From the NCBI GenBank assembly GCA_018712545.1, contig DVGV01000008.1, positions 1-64,000 of the forward strand: DNA of 64,000 nucleotides. Reading direction: 5' to 3'. The notes beneath the pieces are model-generated. The model did no database searches and had not been told where the DNA came from. It was given only the letters and a program-made list of their open reading frames with translations. The position numbers and the translations under genes are program-made. Each line of letters begins with the position of its first letter. The first letter of the stretch is position 1. Positions 54,169 through 62,766 of this stretch are shown one piece after another. The stretch is from Candidatus Coprenecus merdigallinarum. Its GTDB lineage: Bacteria; Bacteroidota; Bacteroidia; Bacteroidales; UBA932.

Positions 54169-54342
54169 ATGAAACGAAACCGCATTCTTGAACTTCTGCA
54201 GTTGCTCGCCCTTGTTCTCATGCTGGTCTACCTGGGCTTTGAGGATGAGGAATGGCTTCTGGTGCTTTCCGCCCTCCTTGTCGCAGGCTCCCTCGTAGTA
54301 AGTTTTGCAGCTGCGGCCAAGGAGAGAAGAAAACAGCAGTGA
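54169..54342 (+). CDS. Small 57-residue membrane protein
   Basis: ATG at 54169, 11 bases after the ABC-F stop codon, gives MKRNRILELLQLLALVLMLV...KERRKQQ. Two hydrophobic helices (about 8-22 and 29-50) are separated by an acidic turn (FEDEEW), with basic ends. The tight spacing, the clean start and the membrane pattern support a real gene at the end of the rfbA operon. I do not recognise the family. Confidence 0.6.
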   Translation: MKRNRILELLQLLALVLMLVYLGFEDEEWLLVLSALLVAGSLVVSFAAAAKERRKQQ

Positions 54343-54350
54343 CTCCCGTG

Positions 54351-55100
54351 CTAGCAGAACTGCAGCCGCTTGAAGAGCAGGTAGGATACGGCCCAGATGC
54401 ATGCGGGGGCGACGAATGAGTAGAGTACGTACAGGATGCCGCTGCTCAGCTCGTCGATCTGGAACATCCCGATGAACACGCCGTGAATTGCGAGCATGGC
54501 GAGTACGGTCATGGCTGTCTTGTGCTTCCGCAGGGCGATATTTCCCAGAATGAATACCGACTGGTACAGGCAGATCTTGCCGAAGTCGGACCAGAACGTG
54601 CGCAGGTCAGTTCCTCCGTTTTCCCATATCAGGCCAGCAAATCCCTTTCCGTTCCCTACCAGCGTAAGCACGCAGTCTATGAGATGTGTCGACAGATAGA
54701 ATCCCAGCGGGACCAGCACTACGGCCACCAGCATCATGACTCCGAATTTCGTCCGTGCCGGAAGAGGCAGCATTGCATAGCAGGCACCGTCTGAGGAATC
54801 GTTGATGTATCCGTATGCTGCGGCCGGGACGCTGAATGAGAAAAACAGCGAGATCAGGTACAGCACGGGGACTCTGTCTACCGGCGGGGCCGTTTTCCCG
54901 GTCATCAGTATTACGGCCCAGTATCCGATGTAGATAAGGGTCATGACGGCCCACACAGGCCAGACTCTGCCGGCACTTTTTTTGATGTCGGAAAGTATCA
55001 GCAGCCAGCATTTTGCCAGTCTCTCCGCCCTTGAACTGGCTTTATTTCCGCCAGTGTCATTATTTGACAGTTTTTGTCGTGTGTATTCTGCAGTTTTCAT
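54351..55100 (-). CDS. ABC transporter membrane subunit (putative)
   Basis: 249 residues from MKTAEYTRQKLSNND, chosen because a perfect AGGAGGT ribosome site lies 4 bases upstream; the frame to 55172 would overlap the ATPase gene. About six transmembrane helices (70-90, 105-130, 145-175, 190-205, 210-228, 232-249). No clear family motif is seen, but adjacency (14-base gap) to an ABC ATPase makes it the likely partner. It resembles ABC-2-type permeases in which the ATPase gene comes first. Confidence 0.6.
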   Translation of the reverse strand: MKTAEYTRQKLSNNDTGGNKASSRAERLAKCWLLILSDIKKSAGRVWPVWAVMTLIYIGYWAVILMTGKTAPPVDRVPVLYLISLFFSFSVPAAAYGYINDSSDGACYAMLPLPARTKFGVMMLVAVVLVPLGFYLSTHLIDCVLTLVGNGKGFAGLIWENGGTDLRTFWSDFGKICLYQSVFILGNIALRKHKTAMTVLAMLAIHGVFIGMFQIDELSSGILYVLYSFVAPACIWAVSYLLFKRLQFC

Positions 55101-55104
55101 TTTT

Positions 55105-55111
55105 ACCTCCT
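55105..55111 (-). promoter_or_regulatory. Strong ribosome-binding site that fixes the permease start
   Basis: The minus strand reads AGGAGGT, followed by AAAA and ATG. Good Shine-Dalgarno sites are scarce in this window, so this one is informative. Confidence 0.75.
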
Positions 55112-55114
55112 TTT

Positions 55115-55960
55115 TTAACGTGATTGTTGTCTGTTCATATAATCTGTAAGACGTCCGTTTCCCGATATGCATGCGTCGAACAGCACTTCCAGGTCTGGTA
55201 CGGAGTTATCCCAGTTGTGCCCGGCTCCAGGTACGATGTTGATGACTCCGGCGGCCGTGCGCTCGCTGAACAGGGCTTCCGGCAGGACGCTGCCGGCCGT
55301 GATGAAGCTGATCCTGGCTCCGAGTTCCCCGAGTGAGCAGTTCAGCATCAGTCTGCCTGAGTCTATGACGGTTATATGGCTGACAATGTCCTCCACATCG
55401 CGGACCTGATGGGTCGAGAGCACGACTGTCCTGTCAGGCCGGATGTATTCGGACAGCAACCTCCGGAAACACAGCTTGGACGGGATGTCCAGACCGTTGC
55501 CTGGCTCGTCCAGCAGCAGAAGGCGGGTGTTCAGCGACAGTGCAAATGACAGCATGGCTTTTTTCTTCTGACCCGCGGACAGTCTCCTGAAGACTGCGTC
55601 CGGCTCCACCTCGAAAGCCTTGAGGTAATCCAGCATGGCATCCCCGTCATAGTTAGAGTAGAACATACCGTAGCTGCCGGCGAATTCGATGACCGGCATG
55701 CCGGGAGCATTGAAGCTCTCCGGTACGAAATAGACATTGTCCAGAAACTCAGGTCTCCGGTCAAACGGGACTTTTCCGTCGACCATGATCCTCCCGCCTC
55801 CGCATCTGAGAAGACCGGCAATCAGCTTCATCAACGTAGTCTTGCCAGCTCCGTTCCTTCCCAGGAGCCCGTATACGGCTCCTTCCTTCAGCTCCAGGTC
55901 CAGACCGTCATATACACGACGACCCCCGTAGCTGAACCTCAGTTCATCTATCTGTATCAT
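55115..55960 (-). CDS. ABC transporter ATP-binding protein
   Basis: The 281-residue cytosolic ATPase has Walker A (LLGRNGAGKTTLMKLIAG, about 32-49), a signature motif written LSAGQKKK instead of the usual LSGGQ, Walker B (LLLLDEPGNGLD) and the H-loop (STHQVRD). The C-terminal 60 residues are a family-variable extension. It pairs with the membrane protein that follows. The cargo is unknown; ABC-2 exporters of this size are common for lantibiotic immunity, but nothing here shows that. Confidence 0.85.
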   Translation of the reverse strand: MIQIDELRFSYGGRRVYDGLDLELKEGAVYGLLGRNGAGKTTLMKLIAGLLRCGGGRIMVDGKVPFDRRPEFLDNVYFVPESFNAPGMPVIEFAGSYGMFYSNYDGDAMLDYLKAFEVEPDAVFRRLSAGQKKKAMLSFALSLNTRLLLLDEPGNGLDIPSKLCFRRLLSEYIRPDRTVVLSTHQVRDVEDIVSHITVIDSGRLMLNCSLGELGARISFITAGSVLPEALFSERTAAGVINIVPGAGHNWDNSVPDLEVLFDACISGNGRLTDYMNRQQSR

Positions 55961-56094
55961 AATGTATGGAATTAAGTGTCTTGTCTCTCGCCGCGGGACG
56001 TTACGGCCGGAACTTATGTCAACAAAGTTGGGACTTTATTCCGGTTTATCAAAATAATGTGTGAAAGTTTTTTACGTAATTGGAAAATTGCTAG

Positions 56095-56102
56095 TATATT
56101 TG
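56095..56102 (+). promoter_or_regulatory. -7 promoter box for tRNA-Ser
   Basis: TATATTTG matches TAnnTTTG, 12 bases before the tRNA start. Confidence 0.55.
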
Positions 56103-56114
56103 CAGCCCTGATCA

Positions 56115-56202
56115 GGAGAGATGCCGGAGTGGTCGAACGGGGCAGTCTCGAAAACTGTTGAACTCCTTGTGGGTTCCGGGGGTTCGAATCCCCCTCTCTC
56201 CG
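56115..56202 (+). tRNA. tRNA-Ser (anticodon CGA)
   Basis: The 7-bp acceptor stem GGAGAGA/TCTCTCC is exact and the T-arm GGGGG-TTCGAAT-CCCCC is clear. The anticodon loop CTCGAAA gives anticodon CGA. A long variable arm places it in the serine class (88 nt). CCA is not encoded. Confidence 0.93.
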
Positions 56203-56231
56203 CTGAATTATCTCAGCGTCTAATCATTTTT
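56201..56231 (+). terminator. Terminator-like hairpin after tRNA-Ser
   Basis: CGCTGA pairs with TCAGCG around a 6-nt loop, with TTTTT about 8 bases on. Its first bases belong to the tRNA 3' end, so it can form only when the tRNA is not folded. Confidence 0.4.
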
Positions 56232-57389
56232 CACAGAACAAATTGTAGAATCGGCCTTTCCGGATGCCAGAAGGGTGAATATCTGTCCGCAGGTATCGGG
56301 AAATGTATTGGAGGCCTGTGCAGCGGTCATGCTGTCGCGGAAAGCGGTGTCGGTGCAGAGGCGGCGGGCGACGGCGACCTGCTGTGCGGTGTCAGTGGTG
56401 CTGTAGGACATGCCGTGGTAGTGGAAGAAGCGGGCGTTGTCGGTCTCGCAGCCAGGTATGGGTGCCGTGTGGATCAGGGGAATGCGCTTGGCTGCTGCTT
56501 CGGTGCTGGACAGGCCGCCGGGCTTGGTGAAGAGCACGTCGCAGGCGTCCATGAGCAGGGGAACGCGGTCGGTGAAGCCGATGGGGTGGACATTGGCATT
56601 TTCGCCGAAATCCTTGCAGAGGCGGTTGCGGAGTTTGGTGTTGCTGCCGCAGACGGCCAGGATTTCCACTCCGCGGCCCTCGGCATCCAGAATTGTCCTG
56701 ATGAGCTCCCCGGTCTTGCCGAAGCCCATGCTGCCGGACATTATCAGATACCAGCCGGCGCTGATGCCGATGTGGCCGCTGCCGGAGAATAGGGCGGCGC
56801 ATTCCTCTCTCGCTGCGCTCTTTTCAACGTGCTTCCAGCATTCCCCGCTGACGGGGATTCCGAATGGATGCAGCAGATCCCGGCGGGCTCCGATGGCGAC
56901 ACATTCTTCTATAAGGTGAGGGTGGGGGATGACGATGCCGTCCACCTCGAGGTCCTTCATCAGTGTCAGCGCATCGTAGTCGGTCTGTACGAAAACGGTC
57001 CTGAGGCCGGAGGACAGCAGACCGGCACGGCGCAGGGCTGTCATGGCCTCTGCCGGGAAGACGTGGGTGCAGATGACGGAGGTGAAACCGCCCTCGAGGA
57101 TGTGGTCGCAGAGGCGCTTGCAGTAGATCTTGTTGGCTATGTAGACGGGAGACTTGACTCTGCGCGAGCGGGGTACGATCTCGCCTGTCCTGTAGATGAC
57201 CTTTATCAGATTGCTCTTGGTGGTGAAGATGTACAGGTCAGACATCGTTCTGGAGAAGTCGGTGCTGATGAATGAGAGGGTGTCGGCTATCTCGCACGGT
57301 ATGCCGTTGTGTTCTCCCCATTGGGCGAGAGCCTTGGCCGCGGAGTTGTGCCCGCCGCCCATGTCGCATGAGAGTATCAGGGTCTTCAT
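56220..57389 (-). CDS. GT28-type glycosyltransferase (MGDG-synthase-like)
   Basis: 389 residues from MKTLILSCDMGGGHNSAAKAL; the start at 57410 lies under a -7 box, so this later ATG is chosen. The N-terminal GGGHNSAAKAL block and the C-terminal UDP-sugar site (ICTHVFPAEAM near 115, FTDRVPLLMDACDVLFTKPGGLSSTEAAAK near 290) match the diacylglycerol glucosyl/galactosyltransferase family. It likely adds a sugar to a membrane lipid. No signal peptide; it would act at the inner face of the membrane. The acceptor is unknown. Confidence 0.82.
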   Translation of the reverse strand: MKTLILSCDMGGGHNSAAKALAQWGEHNGIPCEIADTLSFISTDFSRTMSDLYIFTTKSNLIKVIYRTGEIVPRSRRVKSPVYIANKIYCKRLCDHILEGGFTSVICTHVFPAEAMTALRRAGLLSSGLRTVFVQTDYDALTLMKDLEVDGIVIPHPHLIEECVAIGARRDLLHPFGIPVSGECWKHVEKSAAREECAALFSGSGHIGISAGWYLIMSGSMGFGKTGELIRTILDAEGRGVEILAVCGSNTKLRNRLCKDFGENANVHPIGFTDRVPLLMDACDVLFTKPGGLSSTEAAAKRIPLIHTAPIPGCETDNARFFHYHGMSYSTTDTAQQVAVARRLCTDTAFRDSMTAAQASNTFPDTCGQIFTLLASGKADSTICSVKND

Positions 57390-57407
57390 GTACGTAGTAT
57401 TTTTCAA

Positions 57408-57415
57408 CAAAAGTA
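57408..57415 (-). promoter_or_regulatory. -7 promoter box for the GT28-type gene
   Basis: The minus strand reads TACTTTTG (TAnnTTTG), 18 bases upstream of the ATG at 57389. Confidence 0.55.
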
Positions 57416-57439
57416 GGATATTTTTTCAGAAACAGTTTC

Positions 57440-57447
57440 TAAATTTG
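57440..57447 (+). promoter_or_regulatory. -7 promoter box for the 2-hydroxyacid dehydrogenase
   Basis: TAAATTTG matches TAnnTTTG, 27 bases before the ATG at 57475. This box and the preceding one mark a divergent promoter region. Confidence 0.55.
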
Positions 57448-57474
57448 CTACAGAATTTTAATTTGACCAGCTGT

Positions 57475-58419
57475 ATGAAGATAGTTTTTCTGGATGCCGC
57501 TACTGTCGGCAAGGATGTCTCTTTGGACGGACTCAGGCAGTTCGGAGAGACGGTGTTTTATGATGCTACCAAGCCGGGCGAGGCCGCTTCGAGGGTGGCT
57601 GACTGCGATATCGTGATAACCAACAAGGTGAAGGTTTACCGGGACGAGATAGACGCGGCCCGCAACCTGAAACTTATCTGCGTGGCGGCCACCGGAGTCA
57701 ACTGCGTGGACGTGGACTACGCTGCCTCTAAGGGCATACCGGTCAAGAACGTGCCGGCGTACTCGACCGAGAGCGTCGCACAGGTGTGCTTCATGCACAT
57801 CCTCAACATGGTGGGGCACGGGATGTATTTCAATGAGATCTGCCACGACGGACACTACTCCCGCAGCGGGATGTTCTCCGATGTGCTCAACCCTTTCTGG
57901 GAACTGAAAGGCAAGAAAATGGGTATCATCGGCATGGGCAATATCGGCTTGCGTGTGGCTGAGCTGGCGACGGCCTTCGGAATGGAGGTGTCCTACTACT
58001 CGACTTCCGGTACAGGACACTGCAGGGCCTATCCCTGCGTGAGTCTTGAGGAACTGCTGGGCGGAAGTGATATCGTATCGGTCAACTGTCCTCTGAATCC
58101 TAAGACAAAAGACCTTATCACATACACGGAGCTGGGCCGGATGAAGCCCGGAGCCTACATCGTCAACTGCTCCCGCGGAGGCATCATCAACGAGAGCGAC
58201 CTGGTACGCGCCCTCAACGACGGCCTGATAGCCGGAGCAGCGGTCGATACATTCGAAACCGAGCCCCTGCCCATAGACCATCCTTACATAGCCGGAGTCA
58301 AGGACCCTTCGAGGCTGATTCTCTCACCTCACATCGGCTGGACCAGCATCGAGGCCCGTATCCGCTTAGTGGAAGTCCTCGAGGAGAATATCCGCACCTT
58401 CCTGGAGAGCGGCAAGTAG
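57475..58419 (+). CDS. D-2-hydroxyacid dehydrogenase (glycerate/hydroxypyruvate reductase type)
   Basis: 314 residues from MKIVFLDAATVGKDVSLDGLRQFGE, chosen over an earlier frame start because of the promoter box. The NAD motif GIIGMGNIGLRVAELATAFGMEV lies at about 147-170. VNCPLNPKTKDLI and the Arg in NCSRGGIINE (about 235-245) and the Glu/His pair in VDTFETEPL and SPHIGWTS are catalytic. It oxidises or reduces a short 2-hydroxyacid; the substrate is not clear. Convergent with guaA with a 4-base gap. Confidence 0.88.
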   Translation: MKIVFLDAATVGKDVSLDGLRQFGETVFYDATKPGEAASRVADCDIVITNKVKVYRDEIDAARNLKLICVAATGVNCVDVDYAASKGIPVKNVPAYSTESVAQVCFMHILNMVGHGMYFNEICHDGHYSRSGMFSDVLNPFWELKGKKMGIIGMGNIGLRVAELATAFGMEVSYYSTSGTGHCRAYPCVSLEELLGGSDIVSVNCPLNPKTKDLITYTELGRMKPGAYIVNCSRGGIINESDLVRALNDGLIAGAAVDTFETEPLPIDHPYIAGVKDPSRLILSPHIGWTSIEARIRLVEVLEENIRTFLESGK

Positions 58420-58423
58420 GAAT

Positions 58424-60025
58424 TTACTCCCACTCGATAGTTGCGGGGGGTTTGGACGAGATGTCGTAGACGACGCGGTTCACTCCCCGCACTTTGTTTA
58501 TGATGTCGTTGGAGACTTTCGCCAGGAAGTCGTAGGGGAGGTGTACCCAGTCGGCGGTCATGCCGTCGGTGGAGACCACTGCCCTGAGGGCGATGGTGTA
58601 CTCGTAGGTGCGCTCGTCGCCCATGACTCCCACACTGCGTACGGGAGGGAGGATTGTTCCGGCCTGCCAGATGCAGTCGTAGAGGGTCAGGAAGCCCTCG
58701 CCGGTCTCGGTGCCGCCTGTGGCCGCTGCTCCGGATGCGGGCTGCCAGCCTTCGGGAGCGGGGGTGGAGCGGAGGGCGTCGATGTAGATGGCGTCGGCGT
58801 TGCGCAGTATCTCCAGTTTCTCGCGGGTTACCTCGCCGAGCACCCTGATGCCGAGGCCGGGGCCGGGGAAGGGATGGCGGGAGATGAGGGAGTTCTTGAT
58901 GCCGAGGGCGCGGCCTACGCGGCGGACCTCGTCCTTGAAGAGGGAGCGCAGGGGCTCGACTATCTTAAGGTTCATCTCCTCGGGCAGACCGCCTACGTTG
59001 TGGTGGGACTTGATGGTCTGCGAGGGACCGTTGACGGAGGTGGACTCTATCACGTCCGGATAAATGGTGCCCTGGGCAAGCCAGGATGCGTTCTCTATCT
59101 TATGTGCCTCCGCGTCGAAAACCTCGATGAAGGTGCGGCCGATGGCCTTGCGCTTGGCCTCGGGATCGGAGATGCCCTCGAGGGCCTTGAGGAAGAGCTC
59201 GGTGGCGTCCACTCCGCGGACGTTGAGGCCCATGTCCTGGTAGGAGGCCAGCACGGACTCGTACTCGTCCTTGCGCAGCAGCCCGTTGTTGACGAAGATG
59301 CAGTGCAGCTGCCGTCCGATGGCCCTGTGCAGCAGGACAGCCGCCACGGAGGAGTCGACTCCGCCGGAGAGGCCGAGGATGACATTGTCCTGACCTATTT
59401 TCTCCCTGAGGGACTCGATGGAGCTTTCGATGAAGGAGGCGGGAGTCCAGTCGCCCTTGCAGCCGCAGATGCGCATGGCGAAGTTCTCCAGAATCTGAGG
59501 TCCGTAGGCCGAATGATAGACCTCCGGGTGGAACTGGACGCACCAGGTCTGCTCACCTTTTATATGATAGGCGGCGTTGACCACATCGTCGGTGGAGGCT
59601 ATGACCTCCGCGCCTTCGGGGAGACGGGCGATGGTGTCGCCGTGAGACATCCAGACCTGCGAGTCGGAGGGAATGCCCTCGAACAGGGGGCATTGTTCCT
59701 TGATATGCATGATGGCGCGGCCGTACTCCCGGGCGATGGAGGGATTGACCTCCCCGCCGTAGCGGTGGGCGATGTACTGGGCACCGTAGCAGATGCAGAG
59801 CATGGGAAAGCGGCCCTTGATGCCGGAGAGATCGGGGGAGGGGGCCTTCGGGTCGCGGACGGACCAGGGGCTGCCCGAGAGGACCACGCCGCGGACGCTG
59901 TCGTCGAGGGCGGGTATCCTGTTGAATGGATGGATTTCGCAATAAACGTTCAGCTCCCTGAGTCTGCGGCCGATAAGCTGGGTGACCTGTGAGCCGAAAT
60001 CGAGGATTATGATCTTCTCCGTCAT
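58424..60025 (-). CDS. guaA: GMP synthase (glutamine-hydrolysing)
   Basis: 533 residues from [21 protein letters not shown]; the start at 60085 is rejected because the TACATTTG box lies inside it. The amidotransferase part has [15 protein letters not shown] (nucleophile C79) and [11 protein letters not shown]. The synthetase part has the PP-loop [15 protein letters not shown] and ends KPPATIEWE, as in all GuaA. A Gly/Ala/Thr-rich insert of about 25 residues sits before LYDCIW near residues 415-445, making it longer than the usual 510-525. Confidence 0.95.
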   Translation of the reverse strand: MTEKIIILDFGSQVTQLIGRRLRELNVYCEIHPFNRIPALDDSVRGVVLSGSPWSVRDPKAPSPDLSGIKGRFPMLCICYGAQYIAHRYGGEVNPSIAREYGRAIMHIKEQCPLFEGIPSDSQVWMSHGDTIARLPEGAEVIASTDDVVNAAYHIKGEQTWCVQFHPEVYHSAYGPQILENFAMRICGCKGDWTPASFIESSIESLREKIGQDNVILGLSGGVDSSVAAVLLHRAIGRQLHCIFVNNGLLRKDEYESVLASYQDMGLNVRGVDATELFLKALEGISDPEAKRKAIGRTFIEVFDAEAHKIENASWLAQGTIYPDVIESTSVNGPSQTIKSHHNVGGLPEEMNLKIVEPLRSLFKDEVRRVGRALGIKNSLISRHPFPGPGLGIRVLGEVTREKLEILRNADAIYIDALRSTPAPEGWQPASGAAATGGTETGEGFLTLYDCIWQAGTILPPVRSVGVMGDERTYEYTIALRAVVSTDGMTADWVHLPYDFLAKVSNDIINKVRGVNRVVYDISSKPPATIEWE

Positions 60026-60065
60026 GGTGTGTGGTGGGTTACTGTTAAAATTTAATGTCAGGGTG

Positions 60066-60073
60066 CAAATGTA
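60066..60073 (-). promoter_or_regulatory. -7 promoter box for guaA
   Basis: The minus strand reads TACATTTG (TAnnTTTG), about 40 bases upstream of the guaA ATG. Confidence 0.55.
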
Positions 60074-60086
60074 TATAAATTTCAAT

Positions 60087-60094
60087 TAATTTTG
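60087..60094 (+). promoter_or_regulatory. -7 promoter box for typA
   Basis: TAATTTTG matches TAnnTTTG, only 10 bases before the typA ATG, so the leader is nearly absent. Confidence 0.55.
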
Positions 60095-60104
60095 CGCCCC
60101 GAAT

Positions 60105-61907
60105 ATGCAAAACGTAAGAAATATAGCCATCATCGCCCATGTCGACCACGGTAAGACCACTCTGGTGGACAGAATGATATATCAGGCGAAGCTCGTCCGG
60201 GAGGACGGAAAGCACGGGGGCGACCTGATTCTGGACAACAACGATCTGGAGCGTGAGAGAGGCATCACTATCCTCGCCAAGAACGTATCTGTGCCCTACA
60301 AGGGCATCAAGATCAATATTATAGACACTCCGGGCCACGCCGATTTCGGAGGCGAGGTCGAGAGGGTGCTCAACATGACGGACGGAGTGCTGCTGCTGGT
60401 GGATGCCTTCGAGGGCACCATGCCGCAGACCCGATTCGTGCTGCAGAAGGCCATAGAGATGGGCAAGAAGCCTATCGTGGTGATCAACAAGGTGGACAAG
60501 CCCAACTGCCGTCCCGACGAGGTCAACGAGCAGGTCTTCGACCTGATGTTCTCGCTCAACGCCACTGAGGAGCAGCTGGACTTCAAGACTGTCTACGGCA
60601 GTGCCAAGCAGGGCTGGATGTCCCTGGACTGGCGCAAGCCCACGGGTGACATCATCCCTCTGCTGGACACTATCGTGGCTGAGATACCGGCGCCCAAGTA
60701 TGTGGAGGGCACTCCCCAGATGCTGATTTCCTCCCTCGAATATTCGCCCTACGTGGGACGTATCGCGGTGGGCAGGGTCAGCCGCGGAGCCCTGACGGCC
60801 GGCATGCAGATCTCCCTCTGCAAGAAGGACGGCACGGTGGAGAAACAGAAGATCAAGGACCTGATGGTATTCCAGGGACTCGAGAAGAAGAGCGCCGGGA
60901 AGGTGGAGTGCGGGGATATATGCGCTGTAGTCGGCCTGGAGGACTTCGAGATAGGCGATACGGTGGCCGATTTCGAGAATCCGGAGGCTCTGCCGCCCAT
61001 CACCGTGGACGAGCCTACGATGAGCATGCTGTTTACCATCAACGATTCCCCTTTCTTCGGCCGCGACGGCAAGTACGTGACCTCGAGGCATCTGAAGGAG
61101 CGTCTGGAGAAGGAGCTGGAGAAGAACCTGGCGCTGAGGGTAAAGCCCGGTCTGGGTGCCGATTCCTTTATAGTGTACGGGCGCGGCGTGCTGCATCTGT
61201 CGATCCTTATCGAGACGATGCGCCGCGAGGGCTTCGAGCTGCAGGTCGGCCAGCCCAAGGTCATCGACAAGAATATCAACGGGGTACGCTGCGAGCCCGT
61301 CGAGCTGCTGACCATCGACCTGCCCGAGGACATGGTCGGCAAGGCCATAGAGATATCCACCCGCCGCAAGGCTTCCCTGACCCACATGGAGACCCGCGGA
61401 GACAGGGCCCATCTGGAGTTCGACATCCCCTCGAGGGGACTTATCGGTCTGAGAAGCAACCTGATGACCGCCACCCAGGGCGAGGCCGTGGTGGCCCACC
61501 GCTTCAAGGGCTACGAGCCGTACAAGGGCGAGATAGAGAAGCGCAACAACGGCTCCCTAGTCTCCCTCGAGACCGGTCTCTCTGTGGCATACGCCATGGA
61601 CAAGCTCCAGGACCGCGGCCGGTTCTTCATCGATCCGGGCGAGGAGATCTACGCCGGTCAGGTGGTCGGCGAGCACACCAGGGCGAGCGACCTGGCCATC
61701 AATATCTGCAAGACCAAGAAACTGACCAATATGAGGGCATCCGGCTCCGACGAGAAGGTGATGCTGCCGCCTCCCATCAAGTTTTCCCTCGAGGAGGCTC
61801 TGGAGTATATCCAGGAGGACGAGCTGGTGGAGGTGACACCTCATTTCATGCGTCTGAGGAAGATTATTCTGGACGAGAACGAGAGAAAGCGCAGGAGAAT
61901 GCAATAA
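60105..61907 (+). CDS. typA: Ribosome-associated GTPase TypA/BipA
   Basis: The 600-residue GTPase has G1 [11 protein letters not shown]2 RERGITI, G3 DTPGHADF and G4 NKVDKPN. EF-G-like domains III-V follow, and the TypA-specific C-terminus ([33 protein letters not shown]) is present. It helps ribosome assembly and stress growth. Length is normal. It is divergent from guaA across a 79-base gap with two opposed -7 boxes. Confidence 0.96.
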   Translation: MQNVRNIAIIAHVDHGKTTLVDRMIYQAKLVREDGKHGGDLILDNNDLERERGITILAKNVSVPYKGIKINIIDTPGHADFGGEVERVLNMTDGVLLLVDAFEGTMPQTRFVLQKAIEMGKKPIVVINKVDKPNCRPDEVNEQVFDLMFSLNATEEQLDFKTVYGSAKQGWMSLDWRKPTGDIIPLLDTIVAEIPAPKYVEGTPQMLISSLEYSPYVGRIAVGRVSRGALTAGMQISLCKKDGTVEKQKIKDLMVFQGLEKKSAGKVECGDICAVVGLEDFEIGDTVADFENPEALPPITVDEPTMSMLFTINDSPFFGRDGKYVTSRHLKERLEKELEKNLALRVKPGLGADSFIVYGRGVLHLSILIETMRREGFELQVGQPKVIDKNINGVRCEPVELLTIDLPEDMVGKAIEISTRRKASLTHMETRGDRAHLEFDIPSRGLIGLRSNLMTATQGEAVVAHRFKGYEPYKGEIEKRNNGSLVSLETGLSVAYAMDKLQDRGRFFIDPGEEIYAGQVVGEHTRASDLAINICKTKKLTNMRASGSDEKVMLPPPIKFSLEEALEYIQEDELVEVTPHFMRLRKIILDENERKRRRMQ

Positions 61908-61944
61908 AAAAGTGCAAAAGATTTCAGATTATTGAAAAATTTTA

Positions 61945-61952
61945 TATCTTTG
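61945..61952 (+). promoter_or_regulatory. -7 promoter box for yceD-rpmF
   Basis: TATCTTTG matches TAnnTTTG, 20 bases before the yceD ATG. Confidence 0.55.
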
Positions 61953-61972
61953 CCGCCCTTAATTGTCGGGAA

Positions 61973-62425
61973 ATGAATTGCAAGATAGGGATACGCGGGC
62001 TTTCAAACGGAGAACATCCGTTCCACTTCAAGGTAGACGGGAGTTTCTTCGAGGCATACGAGAGCGATACAGTCTCGGATGCTGAACTGGATGTCAACGT
62101 TCTGGTAACCAAGGAATCAGGCCGCATGAGCCTGGACCTTGGAATTACAGGGGACGTGACGGTGAAGTGCGACAGATGCCTCGCGGACCTGAAGATTCCG
62201 GTGGATATTCAGGTGCCTTTCTCGGTGATGTTCTCCTCATACGCAGAGGATGCGGAGGAGGGGATTTCGGACGAGGTGATTCTTCTGGACGGCAGTTCAT
62301 CCGAGATAGACCTGAGTCAGATTATTTACGACTATGTCAATCTCAGCCTCCCGATTAAGAAGGTCCATCCGGACGGCGGCTGCGACCCCGTGATGATGGA
62401 AAAACTGAAGGACATTTTAAAATAG
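61973..62425 (+). CDS. yceD: YceD/DUF177 family protein
   Basis: 150 residues from MNCKIGIRGLSNGEHPF, after the -7 box; the much longer frame from 60908 is a shadow of typA. CDRCLAD near 65 and the C-terminal CDPVMMEKLKDIL are family marks. YceD proteins are thought to assist ribosome or rRNA processing and are nearly always next to rpmF, as here (24-base gap). Confidence 0.88.
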   Translation: MNCKIGIRGLSNGEHPFHFKVDGSFFEAYESDTVSDAELDVNVLVTKESGRMSLDLGITGDVTVKCDRCLADLKIPVDIQVPFSVMFSSYAEDAEEGISDEVILLDGSSSEIDLSQIIYDYVNLSLPIKKVHPDGGCDPVMMEKLKDILK

Positions 62426-62449
62426 AAATAATTAAAATTTAGAATAAAG

Positions 62450-62632
62450 ATGGCACATCCCAAACACAAACTTTCAAAGCAGCGCAGGGACAAACGCAGA
62501 ACTCATGACAAACTGACCCTCCCCGCACTTTCCACATGCTCCAACTGCGGAGCCACAGTACTGTATCACCGCGTATGCCCCGAGTGCGGCTACTATCGCG
62601 GACGTCTGATGGTGGAGAAGAACGTTGAATAA
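62450..62632 (+). CDS. rpmF: 50S ribosomal protein L32
   Basis: The 60-residue protein reads MAHPKHKLSKQRRDKRR..., with the zinc-ribbon CSNCG...CPECG. It is a large-subunit ribosomal protein. Both zinc Cys pairs are kept, so this is the zinc-containing form. The usual downstream lipid genes plsX and fabH are absent; a tRNA-Arg gene follows instead. Confidence 0.98.
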   Translation: MAHPKHKLSKQRRDKRRTHDKLTLPALSTCSNCGATVLYHRVCPECGYYRGRLMVEKNVE

Positions 62633-62655
62633 AACTTACGCTGAAATCAGCGGAT

Positions 62656-62727
62656 GGCCCCATAGTTCAAGGGATAGAATGGAAGTTTCCTAAACTTTAG
62701 ATACAGGTTCGAGTCCTGTTGGGGCTA
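62656..62727 (+). tRNA. tRNA-Arg (anticodon CCT)
   Basis: Acceptor GGCCCCA pairs with TGGGGCT (one G-T at the end). The anticodon loop TTCCTAA gives CCT, and the T-arm ACAGG-TTCGAGT-CCTGT is exact. 72 nt, no encoded CCA. It reads AGG codons and probably shares the rpmF transcript. Confidence 0.92.
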
Positions 62728-62732
62728 CTCTT

Positions 62733-62764
62733 AAGGCTGTAACCGTGCAGGTTACGGCCTTTTA
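62733..62764 (+). terminator. Terminator after tRNA-Arg
   Basis: AAGGC-T-GTAACC pairs with GGTTAC-G-GCCTT around a 5-nt loop, followed by TTT. It ends the yceD-rpmF-tRNA unit and abuts the convergent xerD stop codon. Confidence 0.85.
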
Positions 62765-62766
62765 TC

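Noticed and set aside
56025..56038. AAAGT-TGGG-ACTTT hairpin upstream of tRNA-Ser
   Set aside because: A 5-bp AT-rich stem with no context; it is within chance expectation.
58541..61499. Long antisense frames over guaA and typA (about 480 codons each)
   Set aside because: The sense genes are unmistakable; the antisense products have no recognisable features.
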